A stretch of 9,132 bases of DNA, from the NCBI GenBank assembly GCA_035531955.1, contig DATKRZ010000005.1, positions 1-9,132 on the forward strand. The letters are read 5' to 3'. Numbering within the stretch: position 1 is the stretch's first letter; the number at the start of each line of letters is the position of its first letter. A model generated the notes under the pieces. That model was not told where the DNA came from. It was given only the letters and a program-made list of their open reading frames with translations, and did not search any database. The position numbers were made by a program, and so were the translations under genes. This document shows positions 1 to 5,812 of the stretch, one piece after another. The stretch is from Bog-756 sp035531955. GTDB taxonomy: Bacteria > Actinomycetota > Acidimicrobiia > Acidimicrobiales > RAAP-2.

Positions 1-147
1 TTGGGACCCTGGAGGTGGCTGGCCGCTGAGGCGGCTCGCTGTACCACCTGGCGAAACCCAGCCAGACACCCATCGGGCGACTCAGCCGGACCCAGGTCCC
101 ATCCGGCGCTTCACGGGAACCCCGGTGCACTCAATCAGCAATTTTCA
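1..147. other. Left-edge stretch without a convincing gene
   Basis: No open frame here looks like a protein. One plus-strand frame enters from outside the window and stops at a TGA at 27-29, reading GTLEVAGR before the stop. This could be the last codons of an upstream plus-strand gene, but eight residues cannot establish that. Two other plus frames stay open without protein-like composition, and the minus frames are broken by several stops between 82 and 147. The segment can fold: 2-12 pairs with 92-101 (ten pairs, one bulged C), 13-18 with 44-49, and 22-26 with 31-35. I could not match it to tRNA, 5S rRNA, tmRNA, RNase P RNA or SRP RNA. Confidence 0.4.
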
Positions 148-181
148 GCTGCAGGGCGCTTCTTCGGAGGCGCCCTGCAGC
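148..181 (+). terminator. Strong UUCG-capped hairpin, probable terminator
   Basis: Arms 148-162 and 167-181 form a 15-pair stem around a TTCG loop (163-166) closed by C-G, the extra-stable UUCG tetraloop. The outer 12 pairs are perfect Watson-Crick; pair 160-169 is U-G when read as plus-strand RNA but becomes an A-C mismatch in minus-strand RNA. The fold therefore favours a transcript coming from the left, although it also lies about 30 nt beyond the stop of the minus-strand antiporter gene and could serve both directions. Neither side has a real U-tract, which is common for actinobacterial terminators. The hairpin is directly visible; its termination role is inferred. Confidence 0.7.
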
Positions 182-213
182 CGTCCACAGGAGTGCTCCG
201 GTTCGGGGGCTCT

Positions 214-1821
214 TCAGGGGCGCATGGTGGTCTCGTCGACGTCGAGCGCTCCCCGCACCCCGTCGGCCACCCGTTCGCTGATCTTCCGCCGGGCCACCAG
301 GAGGTCGAGCTCGGTCCGTTCCGACCCGATGACCAGCCTTCGCAGCTCACGTTCGGCACGGAGGTAGCCGTGGGCATCGGCGGAGGAGCCGTCTCCGTCC
401 CCGGAACCGTCCCCGTCCGCGCCACCTGAGCCCATCACGTCGAGCCTGCGGTCGATGCGACCCAGCTGGGCCTCGTATCCGATCCGGATCCGGTCCACCA
501 CCTCCGGAGGGAACTGATCGGTCCGAGCCAGGCCGTCGAGGTGCGACAGTGCGCTCACCGTCAGCCGGCGCCTCGCTTCGGTCACCAGCACCATGTCCTG
601 CTCGTCGCGGGTCACCAGCCCGAGGCGGCGGATGAGGGGGGGAAGGGTCAGGCCCTGGCCGACCAGCGTGGCCACGATGACCGCGAAGGTGAGGAACACC
701 AGCAGGTCCCGGTGCGGAAAGCTCTGGGGGAGGGCCAGCGATGCGGCCAGGCTCACCGCACCGCGCATGCCGGCCCAACCCACCACAGTGGTCTCCCGCC
801 AGGAGCGGCCCGAGAGCGGCGGCGCGCCGAAGAGCCGTTGTCCGCCGGGCAGCGCGGTCGCCGCGAACATCCACGCCATGCGCACCGCAATCACGATGCC
901 GACCACGGCCAGTCCTTCGATGACCAGCGAGCCCGACTCGCGGTTGGTCAGGCTGTCCAGTATCGGGCGGAGTTCCAGCCCGATGAGCAGGAACGACATC
1001 CCGGTCAGGAGGAAGACGACCAGGTCCCAGATCTGACGCTGCTGCAGTCTGGCCGCCGCCGTCAGCGATCCCGAGCCGTAGCGGCCGAAGTAGAGACCGG
1101 TGGCGACCACGGCCAGGACCCCGGACGCCCCCACCTTGTCGGCGGGCAGATAGGCGGCAAAGGGGAGGATGAGCAACATGGTGTTCTCGATCACCGGCGT
1201 CTCGGTGAAACGCAGCATGCGAGATCCGATCCACCCCACCGCGATGCCGATGGCCACTCCCACCACCACCGCGAAGGCGAACTTTCCGAACACATCGAGG
1301 ACGGTGAACGCCGATCCCACCGCGGCGATGGCCACCTGGTAGGCGGTCAGCGCGGTGGCGTCGTTCATCAGGCCCTCCCCGCCCAGGATGGTCACCAGCC
1401 GACGGGGGAGACCGAGCTTTCCGGCGATCTGGGTGGCAGCCACCGAGTCGGGCGGCGAGACGATGGCTCCGAGGGCGAAGGCGACCGCCCAGCTCATCCC
1501 CCCGACGACCGAGTGGATGACCACGGCGACCGAGACCATTGTGGCCAACACCAGTCCCACCGCCAGCAGGAGGATGGGCCGCAGGTGGGCGCGTAGCTCG
1601 CCAGCGGAGGTGTCGAGCGACGCGTCATAGATCAGGGGTGGCAGGAACACGAGGAGGACGAGATCGGGCTGCAGCTCGATCCGGTGATGGATCGGTATCA
1701 GCGCCACTCCGATACCGGCGATGACCAACAAGATGGGATAGGCGATCCGCAGCCGGTCGGCGATGGTGGCGATCACCACGATGCCGATGAGCAGTCCCAG
1801 CCCGTCGGCGATGCTGATCAT
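214..1821 (-). CDS. CPA1-family (NhaP-type) Na+/H+ antiporter
   Basis: A 535-residue inner-membrane antiporter that would exchange sodium or another monovalent cation for protons, serving pH and salt homeostasis. Hydrophobic segments fill about residues 1-400. Family marks are LPPLIYDASLD (60-70), SPPD (122-125), GGEGLMNDAT (147-156, with the Asn-Asp pair at 153-154 matching the family's ion-binding ND), and WAGMRGAVSLA (349-359). Residues 400-535 form a charged cytoplasmic tail with a Gly/Asp/Ser linker at 464-482. The frame is open further upstream, but the extra 77 residues are proline/serine-rich shadow of the neighbouring VOC gene, so I chose the ATG giving MISIADG. Its Shine-Dalgarno is poor. 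It starts 31 nt after the VOC stop, so both are probably one transcript. The ion specificity cannot be told. Confidence 0.93.
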   Translation of the reverse strand: MISIADGLGLLIGIVVIATIADRLRIAYPILLVIAGIGVALIPIHHRIELQPDLVLLVFLPPLIYDASLDTSAGELRAHLRPILLLAVGLVLATMVSVAVVIHSVVGGMSWAVAFALGAIVSPPDSVAATQIAGKLGLPRRLVTILGGEGLMNDATALTAYQVAIAAVGSAFTVLDVFGKFAFAVVVGVAIGIAVGWIGSRMLRFTETPVIENTMLLILPFAAYLPADKVGASGVLAVVATGLYFGRYGSGSLTAAARLQQRQIWDLVVFLLTGMSFLLIGLELRPILDSLTNRESGSLVIEGLAVVGIVIAVRMAWMFAATALPGGQRLFGAPPLSGRSWRETTVVGWAGMRGAVSLAASLALPQSFPHRDLLVFLTFAVIVATLVGQGLTLPPLIRRLGLVTRDEQDMVLVTEARRRLTVSALSHLDGLARTDQFPPEVVDRIRIGYEAQLGRIDRRLDVMGSGGADGDGSGDGDGSSADAHGYLRAERELRRLVIGSERTELDLLVARRKISERVADGVRGALDVDETTMRP

Positions 1822-1852
1822 GGAGGAGCGATCTCGTCGAGAGGATTGCTGG

Positions 1853-2221
1853 TCAAGGCGTGTGGCAGACGGCCTCGATGTTGTTGCCGTCGGGGTCGCG
1901 AACGAAGGCGCCGTAGTAGTTGGGGTGGTACTCGGGCCAGATCCGGGGTGCATGGAGCACCTCGGTGCCGACGGCGACGGCGGCGTCGAAGAAGGCGGTG
2001 ACCGATCCACGGTCGGGGGCGGTGAAGGCGATGTGGGACTCTCGAAACCCACCCGTCTTCGACTTCTGAGCGATCCAGAACGTGGGCCTCGGGGGGATGC
2101 CGAAACCGATCACCTCTCCGAGGTCGACAACCCGTCCGCCACCGATCGGATCCAGGACCGCATCGTAGAAGGCCGCGCTCTCGGCCAGGTCGGCGCATTG
2201 GATGGAGATGTGGTCGATCAT
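1853..2221 (-). CDS. VOC-family (glyoxalase/dioxygenase fold) protein
   Basis: A 122-residue single-domain vicinal oxygen chelate protein, the usual length for this fold. It opens MIDHISIQCADL and ends with the typical YYGAFVRDPDGNNIEAVCH block (102-120). The expected metal ligands are visible: His4, His63 (in RESHIAF) and Glu116. Relatives include lactoylglutathione lyase, ring-cleaving dioxygenases and fosfomycin- or bleomycin-resistance proteins; the substrate here is not determinable. A cytoplasmic metal-dependent enzyme acting on a small molecule is expected. It is the first gene of a probable two-gene unit with the antiporter. The purine-rich GGGCGG abuts the ATG, too close for a normal ribosome binding site, so initiation may be weak or leaderless. 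Confidence 0.92.
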   Translation of the reverse strand: MIDHISIQCADLAESAAFYDAVLDPIGGGRVVDLGEVIGFGIPPRPTFWIAQKSKTGGFRESHIAFTAPDRGSVTAFFDAAVAVGTEVLHAPRIWPEYHPNYYGAFVRDPDGNNIEAVCHTP

Positions 2222-2283
2222 CCGCCCATCTTGGCACCCGGGCCCTTCCCACGGCGGCAGGGCGTGGCGCCGACGTGCCCGAT

Positions 2284-2318
2284 CGGGCCCGCCGGGCGGG
2301 GCCTTCCCTCAGGCCCCG
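2284..2318 (-). terminator. GC-rich hairpin over the lipoprotein stop codon
   Basis: Segments 2297-2303 and 2312-2318 can pair perfectly for seven bases around an 8-nt loop that contains the lipoprotein stop codon. The adjoining 2284-2300 stretch adds competing self-complementary GC pairings. There is no U-tract. It could slow or end transcription before the VOC gene at 2221, but in sequence of this GC content such pairings arise easily. Confidence 0.25.
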
Positions 2319-2878
2319 GGCGGTCGACAGCTCCCGGCAGGCCACCCCCAGACCGCGGTCACGGCGGCGGGAACCGAGACCGGGCAGGACGAGCCCGGCC
2401 CGGTGTTCCCGGCCGGGTAGGCGGTCCAGCTGCCGGTCTGGGGCCGCTTGAACAAATAGTAGGAACCGGCGTCCTGCGAGGAGATCTGGGCCTGGGTGGG
2501 GGAGGAGGGATTGGATGAGGGAGCGGGGACCAGTCTCGCTCCGGCCCAGTAGGTCTTGGTGGCCTCGTCCAGGGCGTAGTAGGTGAGCCCGGGGGCAAGG
2601 CCAGTGAACTGGGAAGCAGGGATGTTGTTCAGGGCGGCGCCGCTTGCGACCAATTGGGAGCGGATCTGGTCCGAAACCGTGACATTGACCACCGTGGCGG
2701 ACGGCGCGGTGCTCAACGGCGTGGTGGTCGACGGCGTGGTGCTGGACGTGGTTGAGCCGGTCCGGGCCGGGGTGGAAGAGGCCGGTGCCGGCCGGGCGTT
2801 CGGCGTAGTCGAGCAGGCGGCAACCAACACCGAGCCCGCCACCACGAGAGCGCCGACCACCAGCCGGTGATGCTTCAT
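2309..2878 (-). CDS. Putative secreted lipoprotein, unknown function
   Basis: A 189-residue protein with a clear lipoprotein signal: MKHHR, a hydrophobic core, then lipobox VLVAAC with the lipidated Cys at 22. A low-complexity Ser/Thr/Pro/Ala linker (about 23-62) would span the cell-surface layer. The folded part (about 63-189) holds FTGLAPGLTYYALDEAT and YYLFKRPQTGSW and ends with Cys165 and Cys184, a possible disulfide pair. I do not recognise a family. The frame is open upstream, but that part is Arg-rich and not signal-like; the ATG chosen has GAGG at 2883-2886, four bases upstream. It stands 208 bp after the sigma-factor gene on the same strand and 87 bp before the VOC gene, so it may have its own promoter. 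Secretion is well supported; the role is unknown. Confidence 0.85.
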   Translation of the reverse strand: MKHHRLVVGALVVAGSVLVAACSTTPNARPAPASSTPARTGSTTSSTTPSTTTPLSTAPSATVVNVTVSDQIRSQLVASGAALNNIPASQFTGLAPGLTYYALDEATKTYWAGARLVPAPSSNPSSPTQAQISSQDAGSYYLFKRPQTGSWTAYPAGNTGPGSSCPVSVPAAVTAVWGWPAGSCRPPGA

Positions 2879-3016
2879 CCGACCTCGCTTCCCCGTCCAG
2901 TCCCCGTGCTGTCCGGCCGTCGCACCGTTCGCCCCGGCGTAGCTCCGCAGACGGGAGGATCGGCCGAAGATACCGCGCCGGCGCCGATCGCCCCGGCTCA
3001 TCTTCCATCGGGGATG

Positions 3017-3039
3017 CACGGGTCCGACTCCACGGGTCC
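3017..3039. repeat. 9-bp direct repeat CACGGGTCC, two copies
   Basis: CACGGGTCC occurs at 3017-3025 and again at 3031-3039, start to start 14 bp, in the gap between the sigma-factor gene and the lipoprotein gene. On the minus strand it reads GGACCCGTG-N5-GGACCCGTG, about 140 bp before the lipoprotein start. It could be a regulator binding site; nothing else in the sequence supports that. Confidence 0.4.
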
Positions 3040-3059
3040 ACCGGCATCGGCGAAGGCGT

Positions 3060-3086
3060 GCCGACGACTCCCCGGGCATGGTCGGC
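3060..3086 (-). terminator. Small inverted repeat directly after the sigma-factor stop
   Basis: GCCGAC (3060-3065) and GTCGGC (3081-3086) are perfectly complementary and abut the TGA of the sigma-factor gene, with a 15-nt loop containing CCCGGG. There is no U-tract and the stem is only six pairs, so a terminator role is weakly supported. Confidence 0.25.
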
Positions 3087-4316
3087 TCAGCCACCACCCG
3101 GTCGGGCCGACAGGCCGGCGGCCCTGGTCGTCAGGTAGTGGCGCTCGCGGAGGTTGGTGGTGCCGGAAGCTGCGGCGCGGAATTCGGTGATGGCCGCCCC
3201 GTCGTCGCCGGCCATCTCGAGGAGGTGTGCGCGTACGGCGTGGAGGCGATGGTGACCAGCCAGCCGCTCGTCGAGACCGTCGAGCATGGCGAGGCCGGCG
3301 CTCGGTCCCTCGGCCATCGCCGCGGCGACGGCGCGGTTGAGCGTCACCATCGGATTGCCGGTCATCCGCTCCAGCAGTCCGTAGAGGGAGAGGATCCCGG
3401 CCCAGTCGGTATCGGCATGCCGGTCGGCGTGGCCATGGACGCCGGCGATGGCCGCCTGCACCTGGTACTCGCCCACCCGCCCCCGTTCGAGGGCCCCGGA
3501 GATCAGCGCCGATCCCTCGACGATGAGAGCCTGGTCCCACAGGGCGCGGTCCTGCTCGGCCAGGGGGACCAGTTCGCCGCCGGCCCGGGTGCGGGCCGGG
3601 CGCCGGGCGTCGGTGAGCAGCATGAGGGCGAGGAGGCCGGCCACCTCGGGGTCGTCGGGCAACGCGCCGTGCACCCCCCGGGCCAGGCGGATCGCCTCGC
3701 CGGAGAGGTCGGTGCGGGACAGCTCGGGACCGCCGCTGGTGGCGTAGCCCTCGTTGAACAGGAGGTAGAGGACATGGAGGACCGATCGCAGGCGTTCGGC
3801 CCGCTCGCCGTCCGCCGGGAGGCCGAAGGGCTGTGCCGACGCGTTGAGCTTGCCCTTGGCCCGACTGATCCGCTGGGCCATGGTCGGCTCCCGGACCAGG
3901 AAGGCCGCGGCGATCTCCCGGGTGGTGAGACCGCCGACCGCTCGCAGGGTGAGCGGGATGGCCAGTGCCGGCGAGAGCGCCGGATGGCAGCACAGGTACA
4001 TGAGGATGAGCGTGTCGTCGTGCCCCGAAGCGGGGCCGGGGCGGGTGAGCGACCACGAGGCAGCCAGGTCCTCCCGCCGGCGCCGGGCGTCGTCGCGGCG
4101 GTACTGGTCGGCCAGGCGCCGGGAGGCGACCCGTATCAGCCAACCCAGCGGGTCATCCGGCAGCCGGCCGGCGGACCACGTGGTGGCGCCGGCGATGAGC
4201 GCCTCCTGCACGGCGTCCTCGGCGTCGGAGAAGTCACCGTACCGCCGGACGACCGCCCCGAGGACCTGCGGTGACAACCGGCGGAGCAGCTCCTCGGTGG
4301 AGGCGTCCCCGGTCAC
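3087..4316 (-). CDS. ECF42-type sigma factor with C-terminal extension
   Basis: A 409-residue extracytoplasmic-function sigma factor that would direct RNA polymerase to a small set of promoters. Sigma region 2 lies near residues 8-75 (YGDFSDAEDAVQEAL, then DDPLGWLIRVASRRLAD) and region 4 near 105-165, with the helix-turn-helix around TTREIAAAFLVREPTMAQRI (131-150). The remaining 240 residues are the long extension of the ECF42 group, with its signatures LYLLFNEGYATSGG (183-196), GEYQVQAAIAGVHG (282-295) and NPMVTLNRAVA (321-331). The total length fits that group. It starts at a GTG overlapping the DGPF-gene TGA by four bases (GTGA), so translation is probably coupled. No anti-sigma factor gene is adjacent, as is usual for this group, whose extension is thought to control activity. 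Confidence 0.95.
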   Translation of the reverse strand: MTGDASTEELLRRLSPQVLGAVVRRYGDFSDAEDAVQEALIAGATTWSAGRLPDDPLGWLIRVASRRLADQYRRDDARRRREDLAASWSLTRPGPASGHDDTLILMYLCCHPALSPALAIPLTLRAVGGLTTREIAAAFLVREPTMAQRISRAKGKLNASAQPFGLPADGERAERLRSVLHVLYLLFNEGYATSGGPELSRTDLSGEAIRLARGVHGALPDDPEVAGLLALMLLTDARRPARTRAGGELVPLAEQDRALWDQALIVEGSALISGALERGRVGEYQVQAAIAGVHGHADRHADTDWAGILSLYGLLERMTGNPMVTLNRAVAAAMAEGPSAGLAMLDGLDERLAGHHRLHAVRAHLLEMAGDDGAAITEFRAAASGTTNLRERHYLTTRAAGLSARPGGG

Positions 4317-4714
4317 ACCTCGGGGTCAGGAGCGCTCATCACTTCGCGCACCTCGATCGGCTGGCGGGTCGGCCCCCCGTTCTGACCGGGCGCCGCCGAT
4401 GCCTGGGCGGCAATGGCAATGGCCCGCGCCGCGGTCGTGACGTCCACCATCCGGAATCCGGCGAGCAGCTCCTTCGTCTCGGGGAAGGGACCGTCGGTGA
4501 TCACCGGAGCGGTGATCCCATCCGACACCACGAATTTGGCCGACTCCGGTCCGGCCAGCCCCTGGGCGTCGACCAACTCGCCGCTCTCGGTGAGCTCCCT
4601 GTTCAACGCCTGTTGGAACTCGATGTGGGCCTTGATGTCCCCGGGGCTCCACTCGCTCATGGGCCGGCAGCCCGACCCCACCTCGCCGTAGTTCTGCAGC
4701 AGCATGAATCGCAT
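4313..4714 (-). CDS. YCII/DGPF-domain protein, ECF42 partner
   Basis: A 133-residue cytoplasmic protein of the YCII-related family, with the naming motif TDGPFPETKELLAGF at 73-87 and the typical N-terminus MRFMLLQNYG. Proteins of this family are encoded beside ECF42 sigma factors across many bacteria and are targets of their cognate sigma; the biochemical role is not established. The frame extends 15 codons upstream, but I chose the ATG at 4714 because AGAGG (4724-4728) sits nine bases before it, whereas it directly touches the alternative ATG at 4723. It is the first gene of the cassette, downstream of a matching promoter at 4766-4792. The C-terminal tail (about 104-133) is Ala/Pro/Gly-rich and poorly conserved in appearance. 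Confidence 0.94.
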   Translation of the reverse strand: MRFMLLQNYGEVGSGCRPMSEWSPGDIKAHIEFQQALNRELTESGELVDAQGLAGPESAKFVVSDGITAPVITDGPFPETKELLAGFRMVDVTTAARAIAIAAQASAAPGQNGGPTRQPIEVREVMSAPDPEV

Positions 4715-4723
4715 TGGTCCCAT

Positions 4724-4728
4724 CCTCT
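4724..4728 (-). promoter_or_regulatory. Ribosome binding site of the DGPF gene
   Basis: AGAGG on the minus strand, nine bases upstream of the ATG at 4714 and immediately adjacent to the ATG at 4723. The spacing decides in favour of the shorter protein. Confidence 0.6.
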
Positions 4729-4765
4729 GTGTCAGGCGGCGCCCGGTGGCGCTGCTCACTCCTAG

Positions 4766-4792
4766 GTCGATGCTGCCGTCGGGTTCTCGACA
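4766..4792 (-). promoter_or_regulatory. Predicted ECF42-type promoter of the DGPF-sigma operon
   Basis: On the minus strand TGTCGA (4792-4787) is followed after exactly 17 nt (4786-4770) by CGAC (4769-4766). This matches the bipartite ECF42 promoter as I recall it: TGTCGA at -35 and CGA plus C or T at -10. Transcription would begin near 4757-4760, leaving a leader of about 45 nt before the DGPF ATG. Other TGTCGA copies that I checked in the window lack a suitably spaced CGAC. Positive autoregulation of the cassette by its own sigma factor is the likely reading. Confidence 0.65.
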
Positions 4793-4840
4793 TCCGATCG
4801 GCGGTGCGCACCCGTGCGGTCAGGAATGAGCCGTGGCGGG

Positions 4841-4860
4841 CCCGGCCGCCAGGGGCCGGG
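4841..4860 (-). terminator. Terminator-like hairpin after the DinB-family gene
   Basis: CCCGGCC (4841-4847) and GGCCGGG (4854-4860) form a perfect seven-pair all-GC stem with a six-base loop, touching the stop codon of the DinB-family gene on its downstream side. No U-tract follows. The position, between one gene's stop and the next operon's promoter, suits a terminator that keeps the sigma-factor cassette separate from upstream transcription. Confidence 0.45.
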
Positions 4861-5367
4861 TCATCCCCGCTCCAGGATGCCGCGGACATACGCCGCCTGC
4901 CCGGCGTGCTGCATGTCGTCGTTCACCACGCTGACCAGTCTGACCCCCAAGGTGACCGGTGGATCCCACCGCTCGTCGACGACCCCGTTGAGATCGGCGT
5001 CGGTCACGCTCCGGAGGAAGTGGAGTGTGCGTCCGAGCACGTCGTCGTGGTAGCCGGCCAGCATCGCTTCGTCAACGGTGACCGCCGCCACCTGGCGGGA
5101 GGTGTGGCCGTAGCCGGTGTCGGTCACGTCGAAGGGGAGCCCGAAGCGCTCCGCCCAATCCGAAGACGCCCAGGCCTGGTCCTCCCCGGCCACGGTTGCC
5201 AGGTGGTCGTCTTGGATCCGGGTCAGATGCCACACCAGCCAGCTGATCGAATTCGAGGTCCCGCCGACCCGGAATGCCAGCTGGTCGGGCGACAGTCCGT
5301 CCACCACCCCGTGCACGGTTTCGCCGATCCGGCCGAAGGCATCGGCGAGCAATTCTGCGCTCGTCAC
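4861..5367 (-). CDS. DinB-superfamily (DUF664-like) protein
   Basis: A 168-residue four-helix-bundle protein of the DinB/YfiT superfamily, in the actinobacterial DUF664-like subgroup. Recognisable blocks are LLADAFGRIGETVHGVVDGL (6-25), ISWLVWHLTRIQDDH (41-55), WAERFGLPFD (71-80), DERWDPPVTLGVRLVSV (131-147) and NDDMQHAGQAAYVRG (149-163). His47 and His154 are the likely metal ligands; the position where classical DinB proteins have the other His of an H-x3-H pair is Asp150. Superfamily members include thiol-dependent transferases that use bacillithiol or mycothiol; the substrate here is unknown. The open frame runs to 5616, but the first 83 codons look non-coding. The GTG at 5367 gives the usual family N-terminus and length. 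It sits 82 bp after the small unknown gene, so co-transcription is possible. Confidence 0.9.
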   Translation of the reverse strand: MTSAELLADAFGRIGETVHGVVDGLSPDQLAFRVGGTSNSISWLVWHLTRIQDDHLATVAGEDQAWASSDWAERFGLPFDVTDTGYGHTSRQVAAVTVDEAMLAGYHDDVLGRTLHFLRSVTDADLNGVVDERWDPPVTLGVRLVSVVNDDMQHAGQAAYVRGILERG

Positions 5368-5449
5368 TCCGATCGCTGCTCCACCACTGGCGGCGCCGGC
5401 CTCTCCGCCCGCGCTGACGACCGGCCCTTCGGGGACATCGACGGTCCGG

Positions 5450-5749
5450 TCACCCGTCGTACAGGCGCTCGTAGGCGTGGCGGGCGGCATCGGACTGCCG
5501 ACGGGTCTGCCCCACCTCCCACCGTCGGGTGGCGCGATCGACAGCGATTGTCGTCCAACCGCCACCGTCCTCGTCACTGAGGTGGACGAGCAACGTGTGC
5601 GGGTCGTGCTCGACACGCAGTCGATGGCGGGGGTTGCGTTCCTCGTGGAGTCCCCGGGCGGGCTTTCCCGGCCTCGGGTCCGCGGCCACGAAGGAGGTCC
5701 AGCTCCTCCCGGCCGACGGTGGCCGGGCCAATCGGTTCCGCTTCACCAC
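5450..5749 (-). CDS. Small basic protein of unknown function
   Basis: About 99 residues; I recognise no family. The protein is Arg/His-rich and cysteine-free, with no signal peptide or membrane segment. The C-terminal half reads as a folded unit: HTLLVHLSDEDGGGWTTIAV (51-70), DRATRRWEVGQTRR (71-84), then a probable helix SDAARHAYERLYDG (86-99). That strand-strand-helix look, with conserved-looking Trp65 and Trp77, faintly resembles small DNA-binding domains such as the integrase Arm type, but this is a guess. The frame is open to 5977; the upstream part overlaps the thioesterase gene and is Cys/Pro/Arg-rich shadow. The GTG at 5749 is my choice, with a GTG at 5746 also possible; neither has a normal ribosome binding site, but a -10-like TACTAT lies just upstream. 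Confidence 0.6.
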   Translation of the reverse strand: MVKRNRLARPPSAGRSWTSFVAADPRPGKPARGLHEERNPRHRLRVEHDPHTLLVHLSDEDGGGWTTIAVDRATRRWEVGQTRRQSDAARHAYERLYDG

Positions 5750-5755
5750 CCACCC

Positions 5756-5761
5756 ATAGTA
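5756..5761 (-). promoter_or_regulatory. Possible -10 element for a leaderless mRNA
   Basis: TACTAT on the minus strand fits the actinobacterial TANNNT -10 pattern and ends six bases before the GTG at 5749, the distance expected if transcription starts at the start codon itself. No convincing -35 element is visible, and a single hexamer can occur by chance. Confidence 0.35.
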
Positions 5762-5784
5762 CGGCCTCCCGGTGGTCAGCGTGC

Positions 5785-5812
5785 CCTTGGGCCCGCCCTC
5801 AGGGCCCTCAGG
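5785..5812 (-). terminator. Hairpin overlapping the thioesterase stop
   Basis: GGGCCC (5789-5794) and GGGCCC (5802-5807) pair around a seven-base loop, and three further pairs (5785-5787 with 5810-5812) extend the stem across a small internal loop. The thioesterase TGA lies within the outer part, and a second in-frame TGA follows at 5799-5801. There is no U-tract, so a terminator role is only possible. Confidence 0.3.

Noticed and set aside
1..429. Plus-strand reading frame open from the left edge
   Set aside because: From 214 onward it lies antisense to the clearly real antiporter gene, and its first part has no protein-like pattern. High GC leaves many shadow frames open.
1822..2052. 77-residue N-terminal extension of the antiporter
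   Set aside because: It is Pro/Ser/Thr-rich, overlaps the VOC gene in another frame, and would precede the normal membrane-embedded N-terminus MISIADG.
2323..2328. TGTCGA on the minus strand upstream of the VOC gene as a second ECF42 promoter
   Set aside because: No CGAC or CGAT follows at 16-17 nt, and it lies within the lipoprotein coding region.
1763..2518. 251-residue plus-strand frame across VOC and lipoprotein genes
   Set aside because: It runs antisense to two genes with recognisable motifs and has Gly/Pro/Arg-rich shadow composition.
2967..2972. TATCTT on the minus strand as a -10 for the lipoprotein gene
   Set aside because: There is no -35 partner at a proper distance and the match is partial.
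1818..3047. 409-residue minus-strand frame overlapping lipoprotein and VOC genes
   Set aside because: It is Arg/Pro-rich without any domain, and lies out of frame over genes with clear signal peptide and metal-ligand motifs.
2998..4274. Long frames on both strands across the sigma-factor gene
   Set aside because: The sigma-factor frame contains regions 2 and 4 and the ECF42 signatures; the others are low-complexity shadows.
5368..5616. 83-residue N-terminal extension of the DinB-family protein
   Set aside because: It overlaps the small unknown gene and looks non-coding; the family N-terminus begins at the GTG at 5367.
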